This document shows positions 1 through 8,886 of a DNA stretch of 14,667 nucleotides, in pieces (within the stretch, counting starts at the first letter, position 1; each line of letters starts with the position of its first letter). Under the pieces are notes generated by a model that made no database searches, was not told the origin of the DNA, and saw only the letters and a program-made list of their open reading frames with translations. Location: assembly GCA_945903675.1 (NCBI GenBank), contig CAMDOP010000049.1, forward strand, positions 1-14,667, given 5' to 3'. Position numbers and translations under genes: made by a program. Source of the stretch: Crenothrix polyspora (lineage in GTDB: Bacteria; Pseudomonadota; Gammaproteobacteria; Methylococcales; Methylomonadaceae).

Positions 1-1
1 T

Positions 2-598
2 GAAGCGCTCAATATTCCCGCTCATCATCCTGCCCGCGCGATGCATGACACTTTTTATTTTGATGCCCATACGGTCTTAAGAACGCATACATCACCCGTG
101 CAAATCAGAACCATGGAGTCTGAACAACCACCCTTAAAAGTGATTGCCCCTGGCCGAGTTTATCGTTGTGATTCAGATATCACTCACACGCCGATGTTTC
201 ATCAAGTAGAAGGGTTTCTAGTCGATACAGATGTCAGCTTTGCAGATTTAAAAGGTGTTATTTACGAGTTCCTAAGAGCTTTCTTTGAAAAAGACATACA
301 AGTCCGCTTTAGGCCTTCTTATTTCCCCTTTACAGAACCTTCTGCAGAAGTCGATATAGAATGCGTGATGTGTAGCGGAAAAGGCTGTCGTGTGTGTAGC
401 CAAACCGGATGGCTTGAAGTTATGGGCTGCGGCATGATTCATCCAGCGGTTTTTAAATCAGTTAATATTGATAGTGAAAAATACAGCGGCTTTGCCTTTG
501 GCATGGGTGTTGAACGCCTCGCAATGCTGCGCTATGGAATTAACGACTTACGATTATTTTTTGAAAATGATCTTAAATTTTTAGAACAATTTAATTAA
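2..598 (+). CDS. pheS: Phenylalanine-tRNA ligase alpha subunit, C-terminal part (5' end outside window)
   Basis: Catalytic alpha subunit of the (alpha-beta)2 enzyme that charges tRNA-Phe with phenylalanine in the cytoplasm. The reading frame is already open at base 2 and reads EALNIPAHHPARAMHD, so the ATG at 41 is internal and the gene is cut by the window edge. Visible class II synthetase features are the motif 2 region (RTMESEQPP, then GRVYRCDSDITHTPMFHQVEG) and motif 3 near the end (GFAFGMGVERLAMLRYG). Between them is a four-cysteine cluster, CVMCSGKGCRVC (CX2CX4CX2C), that E. coli PheS lacks. Similar inserts are known in PheS of other proteobacteria and could hold a metal ion. The C-terminus (FFENDLKFLEQFN) is complete. 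pheT follows after 28 bases, so the two are surely cotranscribed. Confidence 0.97.
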   Translation, partial: EALNIPAHHPARAMHDTFYFDAHTVLRTHTSPVQIRTMESEQPPLKVIAPGRVYRCDSDITHTPMFHQVEGFLVDTDVSFADLKGVIYEFLRAFFEKDIQVRFRPSYFPFTEPSAEVDIECVMCSGKGCRVCSQTGWLEVMGCGMIHPAVFKSVNIDSEKYSGFAFGMGVERLAMLRYGINDLRLFFENDLKFLEQFN

Positions 599-626
599 GT
601 TTTCGTTACACAGGAACATGTAAATC

Positions 627-3002
627 ATGCAAATTAGTTTAGCTTGGTTAAGATCGTATGTTGATCCAGCAATAAATACAGACGAACTGGTCGAACAATT
701 AACAATGGCAGGCCTAGAAATAGGTTCTGTAGAACCTGCTGCCGCTCAATTTAATGGCGTAGTCATTGGTGAAGTCATTGACATGCAGCAACATCCCGAC
801 GCTGATCGACTTCGTGTATGCCAAGTCAATGTAGGCACAGACGAAGCTCTGCAAATTGTTTGCGGTGCTAGCAATGTTCGTATTGGCCTCAAAATACCAG
901 CGGCTCTCTGTGGCGCAGTGTTGCCCGGTGATTTCAAAATAAAGAAATCCAAACTACGGGGCGTAGAATCTTTCGGCATGCTCTGCTCTGAAAAAGAATT
1001 AGGTTTAGCTGTTGATGCTCATGGCTTAATGGAATTAGCAGATGATGCACCCGTTGGTGTTGATATTCGTGATTATTTATCACTGAACGATGTCATCTTG
1101 GAAGTTGATTTAACGCCTAACAGAGCTGATTGCCTATGCGCTGAAGGTTTAGCGCGAGAAATTGCCGTACTCAACAAACTGGAATGGACTGCCACAGCAT
1201 TCACTAATTCCCCTGTTACTCATCAAGATACTCTAAAAGTATCTGTAGCCGATACAACGGCCTGCCCTCGTTATTTGGGTCGTCTCATTACGGGCATCAA
1301 TGCTAGCGCAATAACACCTTTATGGATGCAAGAACGTCTGCGTCGTTCTGGCATTAGAAGTTTAGGTCCATTAATTGATGTCACTAATTATGTGTTAATA
1401 GAGCTTGGGCAACCTTTACATGCCTTTGATGCTGATAAATTAACCGGCAACATTAGTGTTCGCTGGGCTAAAGCAGAAGAAAGTTTAAGCTTATTAAATA
1501 ATCAAGTCCTTACCTTAAATACGGAATCTTTGGTAATCGCTGATGATGCAAAAGTCTTAGCCCTCGCAGGTATTATGGGGGGCAGTGAAACAGCCGTCAG
1601 TAATCAAACTCAATCAGTTTTTCTTGAGTGTGCATTTTTTGCACCACTGGCTATAGCCGGTAAAGCTCGTAATTTTGGCTTACATACTGATTCATCACAT
1701 CGTTTCGAACGTGGTGTTGATGCGACCTTACAAACTAGAGCTATTGAACGTGCAACCCAACTCATCGTTGAGATTGCTGGCGGCAATGTAGGTCCTATTT
1801 CAGAAGTGACCACTGAGGCAACCTTACCTGCACGCCTGCCGATTCTTTTAAGAAAGCAACGCATCAATAAAACACTAGGCATTTCTTTAGCTGATGATCA
1901 AGTCAGCGATATTTTTAAGCGCTTAGGTATGGTCATCCAAGCACAACCTGAAGACTGGTTAATTACCCCTCCAGGTTTTCGTTTTGATATCGCCATTGAA
2001 GCTGACCTGATTGAAGAAATAGCCCGCATCTATGGCTATAATAATTTACCGAGCAGTAGTTTATTAATGCGCGCTGAATTATGCACTGCCACAGAAGCTG
2101 CGCTTGATATAGATCGGATCAAAGATTTAATGGTTGATAGAGGCTATCAAGAGGCCATCACTTATAGTTTTGTCGATGAAGATATTCAACAAATTATCGC
2201 CCCAGAAATGGAGGTTATCCGCCTTAAAAATCCAATTTCTTCAGAATTAGCGGTGATGCGTACTACACTTTGGTGTGGATTATTAAAAGCAGCCTTATAC
2301 AATACTAACCGTCAACAAAATAGAGTTCGATTATTTGAAACCGGCCTACGCTTTATCAAAACCGATGATACAACCCATCAGCAAAAAATGTTGAGTGGCT
2401 TGGCATTAGGTGATGTTTATAGCGAGCAATGGGGAGAGAAGTCACGTAAAGTTGATTTCTTTGATATCAAGGCCGATGTACAAGCCATATTTTCTTTAAC
2501 CGGTTGTATCGCGCAGTTTGTACCCTGCCCTCAACCTGCACTGCATTTAGGTCAATCAGCGAAAATATTATCACACGATGGTGAAACCATTGGTTGGTTA
2601 GGCATGCTACATCCTGTTTTAGAAAAAAAACTAGGCTTTGATTGCCCTGTTTTTCTTTTTGAATTGGATCAAAATCTCGTGCTAAATAAGCGCATACCGG
2701 TATTCAAATCTTTATCTAAATATCCTTCAGTTCGACGCGACTTAGCGTTGATTGTTAAAGAAGATATAGCAGCCAATGATATAATCAACTGCGTTATAAA
2801 CAGCGCAGAAGTAACTTTACAAGACGCTAAAGTATTTGATATTTATCGTGGCAAAGGTGTAGAAGACGGCAGCAAAAGTGTCGCCTTATGCTTGATATTC
2901 CAGAACACTACGCAAACTCTAACAGACTCTGAAATAGACGCTATCATTAGCAAGTTATTAACTCTATTGACCGAAAAATTAAACGCAAAACTGAGGGACT
3001 AA
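627..3002 (+). CDS. pheT: Phenylalanine-tRNA ligase beta subunit
   Basis: Beta subunit of phenylalanyl-tRNA synthetase: it binds tRNA-Phe, edits Tyr-tRNA-Phe and assembles with PheS. At 791 residues it is close to E. coli PheT (795). The order of domains is standard: N-terminal MQISLAWLRSYVD; an EMAP-type tRNA-binding fold at about 39-150 (IGEVIDMQQHPDADRLRVC); the B3/B4 editing region at about 210-365 (including GPLIDVTNYVLIELGQPLHAFD); B5 at about 400-475; the inactive synthetase-like core; and an FDX-ACB anticodon-binding domain over the last ~95 residues (from FKSLSKYPSVRRDLAL). The ATG at 627 has an AGGA at 612-615, an 11-base spacing. The gene ends 3 bases before ihfA. Nothing unusual was seen. 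Confidence 0.98.
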   Translation: MQISLAWLRSYVDPAINTDELVEQLTMAGLEIGSVEPAAAQFNGVVIGEVIDMQQHPDADRLRVCQVNVGTDEALQIVCGASNVRIGLKIPAALCGAVLPGDFKIKKSKLRGVESFGMLCSEKELGLAVDAHGLMELADDAPVGVDIRDYLSLNDVILEVDLTPNRADCLCAEGLAREIAVLNKLEWTATAFTNSPVTHQDTLKVSVADTTACPRYLGRLITGINASAITPLWMQERLRRSGIRSLGPLIDVTNYVLIELGQPLHAFDADKLTGNISVRWAKAEESLSLLNNQVLTLNTESLVIADDAKVLALAGIMGGSETAVSNQTQSVFLECAFFAPLAIAGKARNFGLHTDSSHRFERGVDATLQTRAIERATQLIVEIAGGNVGPISEVTTEATLPARLPILLRKQRINKTLGISLADDQVSDIFKRLGMVIQAQPEDWLITPPGFRFDIAIEADLIEEIARIYGYNNLPSSSLLMRAELCTATEAALDIDRIKDLMVDRGYQEAITYSFVDEDIQQIIAPEMEVIRLKNPISSELAVMRTTLWCGLLKAALYNTNRQQNRVRLFETGLRFIKTDDTTHQQKMLSGLALGDVYSEQWGEKSRKVDFFDIKADVQAIFSLTGCIAQFVPCPQPALHLGQSAKILSHDGETIGWLGMLHPVLEKKLGFDCPVFLFELDQNLVLNKRIPVFKSLSKYPSVRRDLALIVKEDIAANDIINCVINSAEVTLQDAKVFDIYRGKGVEDGSKSVALCLIFQNTTQTLTDSEIDAIISKLLTLLTEKLNAKLRD

Positions 3003-3005
3003 TTA

Positions 3006-3311
3006 ATGGCATTAACTAAAGCATATTTTGCAGAAAGACTTTTTGAGGAAGTGGGCTTAAACAAACGCGAAGCCAAAGATATGGTTGAACTCTTCTTTGA
3101 AGAAATTAAAAGCTCATTAGAACAAGGTAAACAGGTAAAGATTTCTGGCTTCGGTAAATTTGAATTACGCGACAAAACGCCAAGACCCGGTAGAAATCCT
3201 AAAACCGGCGAAGAAATACCTATATCAGCCAGACGTGTAGTCACCTTTCGCTCAGGGCAAAAACTTAAAGCACGCGTTGAAGCTTATGCCGGAAGCGAAC
3301 CCTCTGAATAA
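3006..3311 (+). CDS. ihfA: Integration host factor alpha subunit
   Basis: Nucleoid protein that, as a heterodimer with IhfB, bends DNA by about 160 degrees at specific sites. It supports recombination, replication initiation and transcription. At 101 residues it has the normal HU/IHF length (E. coli IhfA 99). The N-terminus MALTKAYFAE and the signature arm GRNPKTGEEIPISARRVVTF are diagnostic, with the intercalating proline at residue 65; the alpha-type sequence and the position after pheT separate it from HU and IhfB. The ribosome binding site GAGGGA (2993-2998) lies inside the end of pheT, so translation is probably coupled. The merR-family gene often found after ihfA in gammaproteobacteria is absent here. 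Confidence 0.97.
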   Translation: MALTKAYFAERLFEEVGLNKREAKDMVELFFEEIKSSLEQGKQVKISGFGKFELRDKTPRPGRNPKTGEEIPISARRVVTFRSGQKLKARVEAYAGSEPSE

Positions 3312-3371
3312 AGCTCAGTACTAGGCGTTAATATTTAACAACTAGAAACTATTAAGCAGAGCAAACTTAGA

Positions 3372-3413
3372 ATGGCACTATATCCGAAAATCCTCCTATC
3401 GGTATAGCGCCAT
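3372..3413 (+). terminator. Imperfect hairpin downstream of ihfA
   Basis: The arms GGCACTATATCCGA (3374-3387) and TCGGTATAGCGCC (3399-3411) pair with one mismatch and one bulged T around an 11-base loop, and two more A-T pairs extend the stem to 3372-3413. It lies 60 bases after ihfA and could end the pheST-ihfA transcript. No uridine tract follows it (AAAGTTCTGG), so a classical intrinsic terminator is doubtful; a transcript 3'-end-protecting structure or a dispersed repeat is also possible. Confidence 0.4.
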
Positions 3414-3639
3414 AAAGTTCTGGTCTTTACTTACATAACCCTATGATGCTCAGCATCATTATTTATATCCCACACATTTCAGCTCAAACAGAGCAATCCA
3501 CCGTAACGCCCTGCTGTTATTTTGGTATTATGGTCACAGATTTTTTAATACTTAGCTTTATTAGCACTCTTATTGGATCTTTAACGGTTCTTATAAAACC
3601 ACATGGTTTACCCTATCTAAAACAATAATTGTCTTTAAC

Positions 3640-3654
3640 CCATTAGACTAATGG
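3640..3654. promoter_or_regulatory. Perfect 7-1-7 dyad upstream of acnB
   Basis: CCATTAG-A-CTAATGG is a perfect inverted repeat centred 72 bases before the acnB start codon. Its symmetry, shortness and place are typical of a binding site for a dimeric repressor or activator. The regulator cannot be named from the sequence. Confidence 0.35.
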
Positions 3655-3718
3655 CTAAGCAACTAAGCACGTTCATTTTAAGCGTTACCGAGTTTAAATA
3701 CCTTACAAGGAATTCGTC

Positions 3719-6259
3719 ATGTTAGAACAGTACCGAAAACATATTGAAGAACGCGCGTCTGAGGGTGTAGTCCCTAAACCCATAAGCGCAGAGCAAATGG
3801 CGGCCTTAGTTGAGTTAATTAAACACCCCCCTGCTGGCGAAGAAGAATTTGTTTTAAACCTGTTAGCTAATCGCGTTCCAGCGGGTGTTGACGAAGCGGC
3901 CTATATTAAAGCCAGCTTTTTATCTGCTATTGCAAATGGCTCTGAAAACTCACCTATATTAACGGCATCAGATGCCACTGAACTATTAGGTACTATGTTA
4001 GGCGGTTATAACATAACTCCATTAATAGCCCTGCTTGATGACACTAGCTTAGCCCCAATTGCAGTAAAAGGTTTATCTCATACTTTACTGATATTTGATG
4101 CCTTTCATGACATTCAAGAAAAAGCGCAAGCCGGTAATAGCTATGCGCAACAAATCATCCAATCTTGGGCGGATGCCGAATGGTTTACCAGTAAACCCGC
4201 AGTACCAGAAAAAATGACAGTCAGCGTCTTTAAAGTCACGGGCGAAACCAATACTGATGATTTATCGCCTGCACCGGATGCTTGGTCTAGACCCGATATT
4301 CCTCTACATGCCAAAGCCATGTTGAAAATGCCTAGACCCGGCATTACACAAGCTGAACTACAAATCGAAGAATTACAACAACAAGGCTTTCCAGTCGCTT
4401 ATGTCGGTGATGTAGTCGGTACCGGATCATCACGTAAATCAGCCACCAACTCAGTACTGTGGTATATCGGTAATGATATCCCCTTTATTCCCAACAAACG
4501 CGATGGTGGTGTGTGTATAGGCGGAAAAATTGCGCCTATTTTCTTTAATACCATGGAAGATTCTGGCGCCCTGCCCTTTGAATGTGATGTATCACAATTG
4601 GCAATGGGCGATATTATCGATATTTATGTCTATGAAGGTGTTATTAAACGCCATGATAGCGATGATCTCATCTGCGACTTTACTTTAAAAACTGACGTAC
4701 TCTTAGATGAAGTACGCGCAGGCGGCCGTATACCACTCATTATTGGTAGAGGTCTCACTGAACGTGCTAGAAAATACTTAGGTCTTAATGCTTCAACGGT
4801 CTTTTCTTGTGCCGTTGATTTACAAGACAGCGGCAAAGGCTATACGCTTGCGCAAAAAATCGTTGGTAAAGCCTGTGGCGTAGCGGGAATTCGTCCTAAT
4901 ACTTATTGCGAACCGCATATGAGCACGGTCGGTTCACAAGATACCACGGGACCGATGACCCGCGATGAACTCAAAGACTTAGCCTGCTTAGGCTTTTCTG
5001 CTGATTTAGTTTTACAATCTTTTTGTCATACAGCTGCCTATCCTAAGCCTATTGATATCGATATGCAGCACACCTTGCCAGATTTTATTATGAATCGTGG
5101 CGGCGTTTCCTTACGTCCGGGCGATGGCATCATACATTCATGGTTAAACCGTATGTTATTACCCGACACTGTAGGTACCGGTGGTGATTCACATACCCGT
5201 TTTCCTTTAGGTATTTCTTTTCCAGCTGGTTCTGGTTTAGTTGCCTTTGCCGCAGCGACCGGCGTCATGCCCTTAGATATGCCAGAATCTGTTTTAGTGC
5301 GTTTTACTGGCGAAATGCAGCCTGGTATCACTCTAAGAGACATGGTCAATGCCATTCCTTATGCGGCCCTACAACGTGGTTTATTAACCTTAGATAAATC
5401 AGGTAAGAAGAACGTATTTTCAGGACGCATACTGGAAATCGAAGGTTTACCTGATCTAAAAGTTGAACAAGCTTTTGAATTATCAGATGCCTCAGCTGAA
5501 CGCTCAGCTGGTGGCTGTTCGATACGCTTAAATGAAGCGCCCATACGTGAATACCTTAACTCTAATATCAGCCTAATAAAATGGATGATTAAAGAAGGTT
5601 ATGGCGATGTACGCACCCTTACCCGCCGCATCACTAGCATGGAACAATGGCTGGCCAATCCAGTCTTGTTAACAGCCGATGCTGATGCCGAGTATTTTGA
5701 AATCATTGAAATTAATATGAATGATATCAAAGAACCATTATTGGCCTGCCCTAATGATCCTGATGATGTCAAAACCCTCTCTGATGTCGCTGGCACTAAA
5801 ATAGATGAAGTTTTCTTAGGCTCTTGCATGACTAATATTGGTCATTTTCGTGCCGCTGGCAAATTATTAGAGCAACAACAAGGCGAACTACCCACACGCT
5901 TATGGGTCGCGCCACCAACTAAAATGGAGCAAAGCCAATTAACAGAAGAGGGTTATTACGAAACCTTTACTAAAGTAGGCGCAAGAACTGAAATACCCGG
6001 CTGTTCATTATGTATGGGTAATCAGGCACGAGTGGCAGAAAATTCAACGGTCGTGTCTACCTCGACCCGTAACTTTCCCAATCGTCTAGGTAATGGCGCC
6101 AACGTCTATTTATCTTCTGCCGAACTGGCCGCTGTGTGCTCCATTCTAGGTAAAATTCCGACTTTTCCTGAATACATGCATTATGCCGAGCAAATCAGTG
6201 CAAGTTCTGAAGATTCTTATCGTTATTTAAATTTCAATAAGATGGCGGCTTATCAATAG
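3719..6259 (+). CDS. acnB: Bifunctional aconitate hydratase 2 / 2-methylisocitrate dehydratase
   Basis: AcnB interconverts citrate and isocitrate through cis-aconitate in the citric acid cycle and, in the family, also hydrates 2-methyl-cis-aconitate. The 846 residues match the usual ~850-865. The order is AcnB-specific: an N-terminal HEAT-like domain (about 1-155), the swivel domain before the core (about 160-380, with the substrate loop GSSRKS at 236-241), then the Fe-S core beginning near MSTVGSQDTTGPMTRDELKD. The [4Fe-4S] ligands are visible as Cys703 (LGSCMTN) and Cys762/Cys765 (IPGCSLCMGNQ), equivalent to 710/769/772 of E. coli AcnB. The ATG at 3719 has AAGGA at 3707-3711, 7 bases upstream. 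It is apparently a single-gene transcript, with a strong hairpin after the stop. In E. coli the apo-form binds mRNA; whether that applies here is unknown. Confidence 0.98.
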   Translation: MLEQYRKHIEERASEGVVPKPISAEQMAALVELIKHPPAGEEEFVLNLLANRVPAGVDEAAYIKASFLSAIANGSENSPILTASDATELLGTMLGGYNITPLIALLDDTSLAPIAVKGLSHTLLIFDAFHDIQEKAQAGNSYAQQIIQSWADAEWFTSKPAVPEKMTVSVFKVTGETNTDDLSPAPDAWSRPDIPLHAKAMLKMPRPGITQAELQIEELQQQGFPVAYVGDVVGTGSSRKSATNSVLWYIGNDIPFIPNKRDGGVCIGGKIAPIFFNTMEDSGALPFECDVSQLAMGDIIDIYVYEGVIKRHDSDDLICDFTLKTDVLLDEVRAGGRIPLIIGRGLTERARKYLGLNASTVFSCAVDLQDSGKGYTLAQKIVGKACGVAGIRPNTYCEPHMSTVGSQDTTGPMTRDELKDLACLGFSADLVLQSFCHTAAYPKPIDIDMQHTLPDFIMNRGGVSLRPGDGIIHSWLNRMLLPDTVGTGGDSHTRFPLGISFPAGSGLVAFAAATGVMPLDMPESVLVRFTGEMQPGITLRDMVNAIPYAALQRGLLTLDKSGKKNVFSGRILEIEGLPDLKVEQAFELSDASAERSAGGCSIRLNEAPIREYLNSNISLIKWMIKEGYGDVRTLTRRITSMEQWLANPVLLTADADAEYFEIIEINMNDIKEPLLACPNDPDDVKTLSDVAGTKIDEVFLGSCMTNIGHFRAAGKLLEQQQGELPTRLWVAPPTKMEQSQLTEEGYYETFTKVGARTEIPGCSLCMGNQARVAENSTVVSTSTRNFPNRLGNGANVYLSSAELAAVCSILGKIPTFPEYMHYAEQISASSEDSYRYLNFNKMAAYQ

Positions 6260-6298
6260 TCACGTAGATTAGGTTATTCGTAATAATACCCCAACACT

Positions 6299-6340
6299 TT
6301 TATAGGATGCGCTGAACGACAGTGAAGCGCATCCTATAAA
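6299..6340 (+). terminator. Perfect 15-bp hairpin after acnB (terminator, REP-like)
   Basis: TTTATAGGATGCGCT (6299-6313) and AGCGCATCCTATAAA (6326-6340) are perfect complements around a 12-base loop, 39 bases after the acnB stop. The U-rich tail is broken (GGGTATTTTATTT). It probably ends acnB transcription. The core resembles palindromic elements dispersed in many gammaproteobacterial genomes, so it may be a repeat serving as a terminator. Confidence 0.75.
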
Positions 6341-6360
6341 GGGTATTTTATTTATTGTAA

Positions 6361-6450
6361 GTTATTAAACAACCTAATCCGACATCTACATCAACTGATA
6401 AAAACGAAAGCTATCAGCCCCCCCTTACTTTGATCTACCGGGATACGTTC
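6361..6450 (+). repeat. Leader segment shared by all three DciA-like gene copies
   Basis: The ~90 bases before copy 1 are clearly related to 12448-12535 and 13977-14064. Shared features are GTTATTAA near the start, TAATCCGA, AACTGATAAAA, ATCAGCC and a C-rich run ending in ACTTTG. In all three, CTGAT and ATCAG lie exactly 13 bases apart (6395-6399 and 6413-6417 here) and could form a small stem. Upstream of 6361 copy 1 shares nothing with the other two, so this point marks one end of the duplicated unit. Confidence 0.7.
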
Positions 6451-6912
6451 ATGGCAGAGAAACTGCAGCCATTTAAAAGATCATTAGCGTTCCCTAATCG
6501 GACCATCGTTTATTTACATAGCCAAATTGAGCAACAACAGCGTATCTTGAAACAGATTAAAGCGGTATTGCCCGACAATCTGGCTAAGCAAACTAAACAT
6601 TGTCTCATTAAAGATCATAACTTACTGGTCTATACCGACTCTGCCATTTGGGCCTCTCAATTGCGCTTTTATAATAGCGCCATACTAGCGTCTATACAGA
6701 CACTAGTTAAATCCCCAATAAATAACTTACAAATTAAGATTATTACTCGGCCCTCAGGACTAACAGAAACAGCTACTCGTAAAGCAAACCTACCCTCTCT
6801 AGAAGGCATAGACCTTATACGCAAGCATAGTCTGAGTATTTCGGATGATAAACTTAGCGCAGCGCTCCTTAAATTAAGCGCCACCTTAAAAAGACAGGCA
6901 GATTCAATTTAA
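6451..6912 (+). CDS. DUF721/DciA-like protein, copy 1
   Basis: DUF721 proteins of the DciA type load or regulate the replicative helicase DnaB in bacteria without DnaC or DnaI. The family pattern is clear: a helix with QIEQQQRILKQIKAVLP, then LAKQTKHCLIKDHNLLVYTDS, the signature AIWASQLRFYNSAIL (compare SPAWAxxLRF in relatives) and a strand LQIKIITRP. The C-terminal ~45 residues are helical and variable. The product is 153 residues from the ATG at 6451 (GGGA 7 bases upstream); a TTG at 6430 would add seven residues whose tyrosine-arginine pair is kept in all copies, so that start is not excluded. It is about 88 percent identical to copy 2. The usual genomic place of dciA near lpxC/secA is not seen here, so it may be a paralogue rather than the main loader. 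Confidence 0.8.
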   Translation: MAEKLQPFKRSLAFPNRTIVYLHSQIEQQQRILKQIKAVLPDNLAKQTKHCLIKDHNLLVYTDSAIWASQLRFYNSAILASIQTLVKSPINNLQIKIITRPSGLTETATRKANLPSLEGIDLIRKHSLSISDDKLSAALLKLSATLKRQADSI

Positions 6913-7147
6913 AAGTAAGCATACTAAAGACTTAACTTAGTCGGCTATCAACTGCTTCAGCGCAGACGAAAGGCTCAGGGTGAAAGATTAAGCCTAAAAG
7001 GGTAGCAACTTAAGACGTCATAGATACTAGGCTTTGCCCTTTGCCAGCGCTTAGCAGAACCCTATCTAAAAGTGAACGATTAAGCTAGTGTCCCGTCTTA
7101 AATTGGTAGCCACTTAGTCTAGTTCAGTATAGGACTAATAAATAGTG

Positions 7148-8767
7148 TTATTCAACACCTTCAATAACATCAGCATACTGTTCGGCAATCTTATAAAACT
7201 CGCCTTCATTACTTAAAAAAGCATTGACGATAACCGGATCAAAATGACTACCGCCACCCTTAATTATGATACTTTTTGCTTGCTCACGTGAAAAGGGTGG
7301 TTTGTAAACGCGACGAGTAGTTAAGGCATCGTAAACATCAACCAGAGCTAGAATTCTCGCCACCAATGGAATTGCCTCGCCTTGCAAACCCAAGGGATAA
7401 CCGTCACCATTCCATTTCTCATGATGACCATAAGCGACCTCCATGCCACACTTGATAAAGCTTTGTGATGGATATTGTTCATAAACGCTGCGCAAAGTAT
7501 CACCGCCTATCTTAGCATGGGTTTTCATGATTTCAAATTCATCAGGGGTCAAAGGTCCGGCTTTTTTTAAAATCGCATCAGGTATACCCACTTTACCTAT
7601 GTCATGTAGGGGTGAGGAGCGCACTAAATCCTGAGTAAATTCTGGCGTAACAATATGCCTATATTTATCCGTTTCAGCCAAGAATCGGCAGATAAGCTCA
7701 GAATAAATTTTCAGGCGCAATAAATGTAAGCCCGTTTCTGAATCACGGCATTCAGATAACTTAGCCAAGGCATTAATGATTGCATCCTGAGCGTCATTCG
7801 ACGCTTCCCTATGCCAACAGCTTTGCAACGCGGTGGCAGTGATATCATTCATTCCGCTTAAAGCCTCTAGCACATCAGGCTCAAGTGTAGCTTGATCGCC
7901 TGATATATTAAGCAATCCTATCACACCTTGTTTACTATGTAATGGCACCGACATGAAAGGTAAACCAGAAAACAAAGATACTTCAAAAGCATTGAGTATC
8001 GAATTGTTCTCGTCATTACGCTGCCAAAGCAGTTTATCCTTTAAAAGCCTGGCTATCACGCCATCAATACAGCTTTTGGCAGTAAAAATCGCATATCCCG
8101 AGTCGTATGGATAATAGCAACTAAACTGTTCATCAAGTTGAGGACTTAACCATAAAGTAATGTCTTGCAAACCCGTTAATTGGTAGATTGCATCAACGAG
8201 TGCTTGAATAATAGCTGTGGAGCTATTCATTTGCGCCATATTAGCTACATACTGATATTGCAATTGCAAAGCACGCGTTTTTTGTTCTACCAGTGATTCT
8301 AATTGACCATTTAATTGATTAAGCTGCTGATTAGCTTGTAACAACTGCGCTTGTAATAATTGCTCAGACATACGCAATCGATATTGCTCAAGACCCTCTG
8401 TTAGGATTTCTTTCAAGATTACTCTGGAGCAGGGTTTATTCAGAAAACGAGTAATGTGGGCATTGTTAAATGCGTTCATTGCTATATCAAGATCAGCACG
8501 TCCAGTCAGCATGACTAAAATGGTTTGGGGTGATCGTAGATAGACCTCATTTAGAAAAATAATGCCATCCATGCCCGGCATGTTGTAATCAGATATCACA
8601 ACAGCAAACGGCCCCTCTTGAGCCAAGACCATCAATGCTGCATCTCCACCCTCTGCCACTGTAATATCAAAGTTTTTCCGTAACTGGCGCTTTATCCCTT
8701 CCATCAACAGAACTTCATCATCGACAAATAAGATTTTTTGGCTAATGCTGGAAGATAATAAAGTCAT
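7148..8767 (-). CDS. Response regulator with REC, GAF-like and HD-GYP domains
   Basis: A predicted phosphorylation-controlled cyclic di-GMP phosphodiesterase, 539 residues from the ATG at 8767, which has GGAG 5 bases upstream; a TTG at 8791 gives a longer frame but lacks such a site. The receiver domain (about 10-125) has the acidic pair Asp16/Asp17, phosphoacceptor Asp60 (ISDYNMPGMDG), Thr88 and Lys111. A glutamine-rich coiled coil follows (about 130-170), then a weak GAF-like region (about 180-325), then HD-GYP (about 330-520) with H388-D389 (HDIGKVGIPD), the HHE motif at 448 and GDGYP at 454-458. All expected catalytic motifs are present, so hydrolysis of c-di-GMP is likely. Last gene of the kinase/HDOD/HD-GYP set, 157 bases after the HDOD gene, with a palindromic repeat between. 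Confidence 0.93.
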   Translation of the reverse strand: MTLLSSSISQKILFVDDEVLLMEGIKRQLRKNFDITVAEGGDAALMVLAQEGPFAVVISDYNMPGMDGIIFLNEVYLRSPQTILVMLTGRADLDIAMNAFNNAHITRFLNKPCSRVILKEILTEGLEQYRLRMSEQLLQAQLLQANQQLNQLNGQLESLVEQKTRALQLQYQYVANMAQMNSSTAIIQALVDAIYQLTGLQDITLWLSPQLDEQFSCYYPYDSGYAIFTAKSCIDGVIARLLKDKLLWQRNDENNSILNAFEVSLFSGLPFMSVPLHSKQGVIGLLNISGDQATLEPDVLEALSGMNDITATALQSCWHREASNDAQDAIINALAKLSECRDSETGLHLLRLKIYSELICRFLAETDKYRHIVTPEFTQDLVRSSPLHDIGKVGIPDAILKKAGPLTPDEFEIMKTHAKIGGDTLRSVYEQYPSQSFIKCGMEVAYGHHEKWNGDGYPLGLQGEAIPLVARILALVDVYDALTTRRVYKPPFSREQAKSIIIKGGGSHFDPVIVNAFLSNEGEFYKIAEQYADVIEGVE

Positions 8768-8886
8768 GCAAACTCCAGAGTATATAAGCAACTGATTTAG
8801 TTAAAGTAGCTCCTGTAAATGCCTTTTCATTGCATATGAAGCGTTTAGATATTTAGGCTAGCAACTTACCACAATTAAGCTTTTAT

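Larger units (their letters stand above)
3312..3718. other. Intergenic region between ihfA and acnB
   Basis: This 407-base stretch has no convincing gene. It holds an imperfect hairpin (3372-3413) and a 15-base dyad (3640-3654), both listed separately. An open frame at 3443-3628 (61 codons, one hydrophobic stretch near FLILSFISTLIGSLTVLI) has no ribosome binding site and no recognisable relative, so it is not called as a gene. AcnB is probably transcribed from a promoter in this gap, but no convincing -35/-10 pair was found. Confidence 0.6.

Noticed and set aside
350..410. Four-cysteine insert in PheS as a possible novelty
   Set aside because: Similar cysteine-rich inserts are common in PheS of other proteobacteria, so it is ordinary.
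3399..3425. CGGTATAGCGC resembles the start of a tRNA-Pro gene, sometimes found near ihfA
   Set aside because: No anticodon arm, T-loop or acceptor complement follows; the bases are explained by the hairpin.
3443..3628. 61-codon + strand frame with one hydrophobic stretch
   Set aside because: No ribosome binding site, no recognisable family, and plausible by chance in AT-rich DNA.
6430..6450. TTG start adding seven residues to the DciA-like protein, with YR kept in all copies
   Set aside because: The ATG at 6451 fits the family start and has GGGA upstream; the conserved YR codons may only reflect leader conservation. Not excluded.
7005..7060. CAGCGCTTAGC near 7047 matches 11 bases of the duplicated cassettes, hinting at a third small-ORF relic
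   Set aside because: The surrounding sequence does not align and the shared core is itself largely palindromic, so chance is likely.
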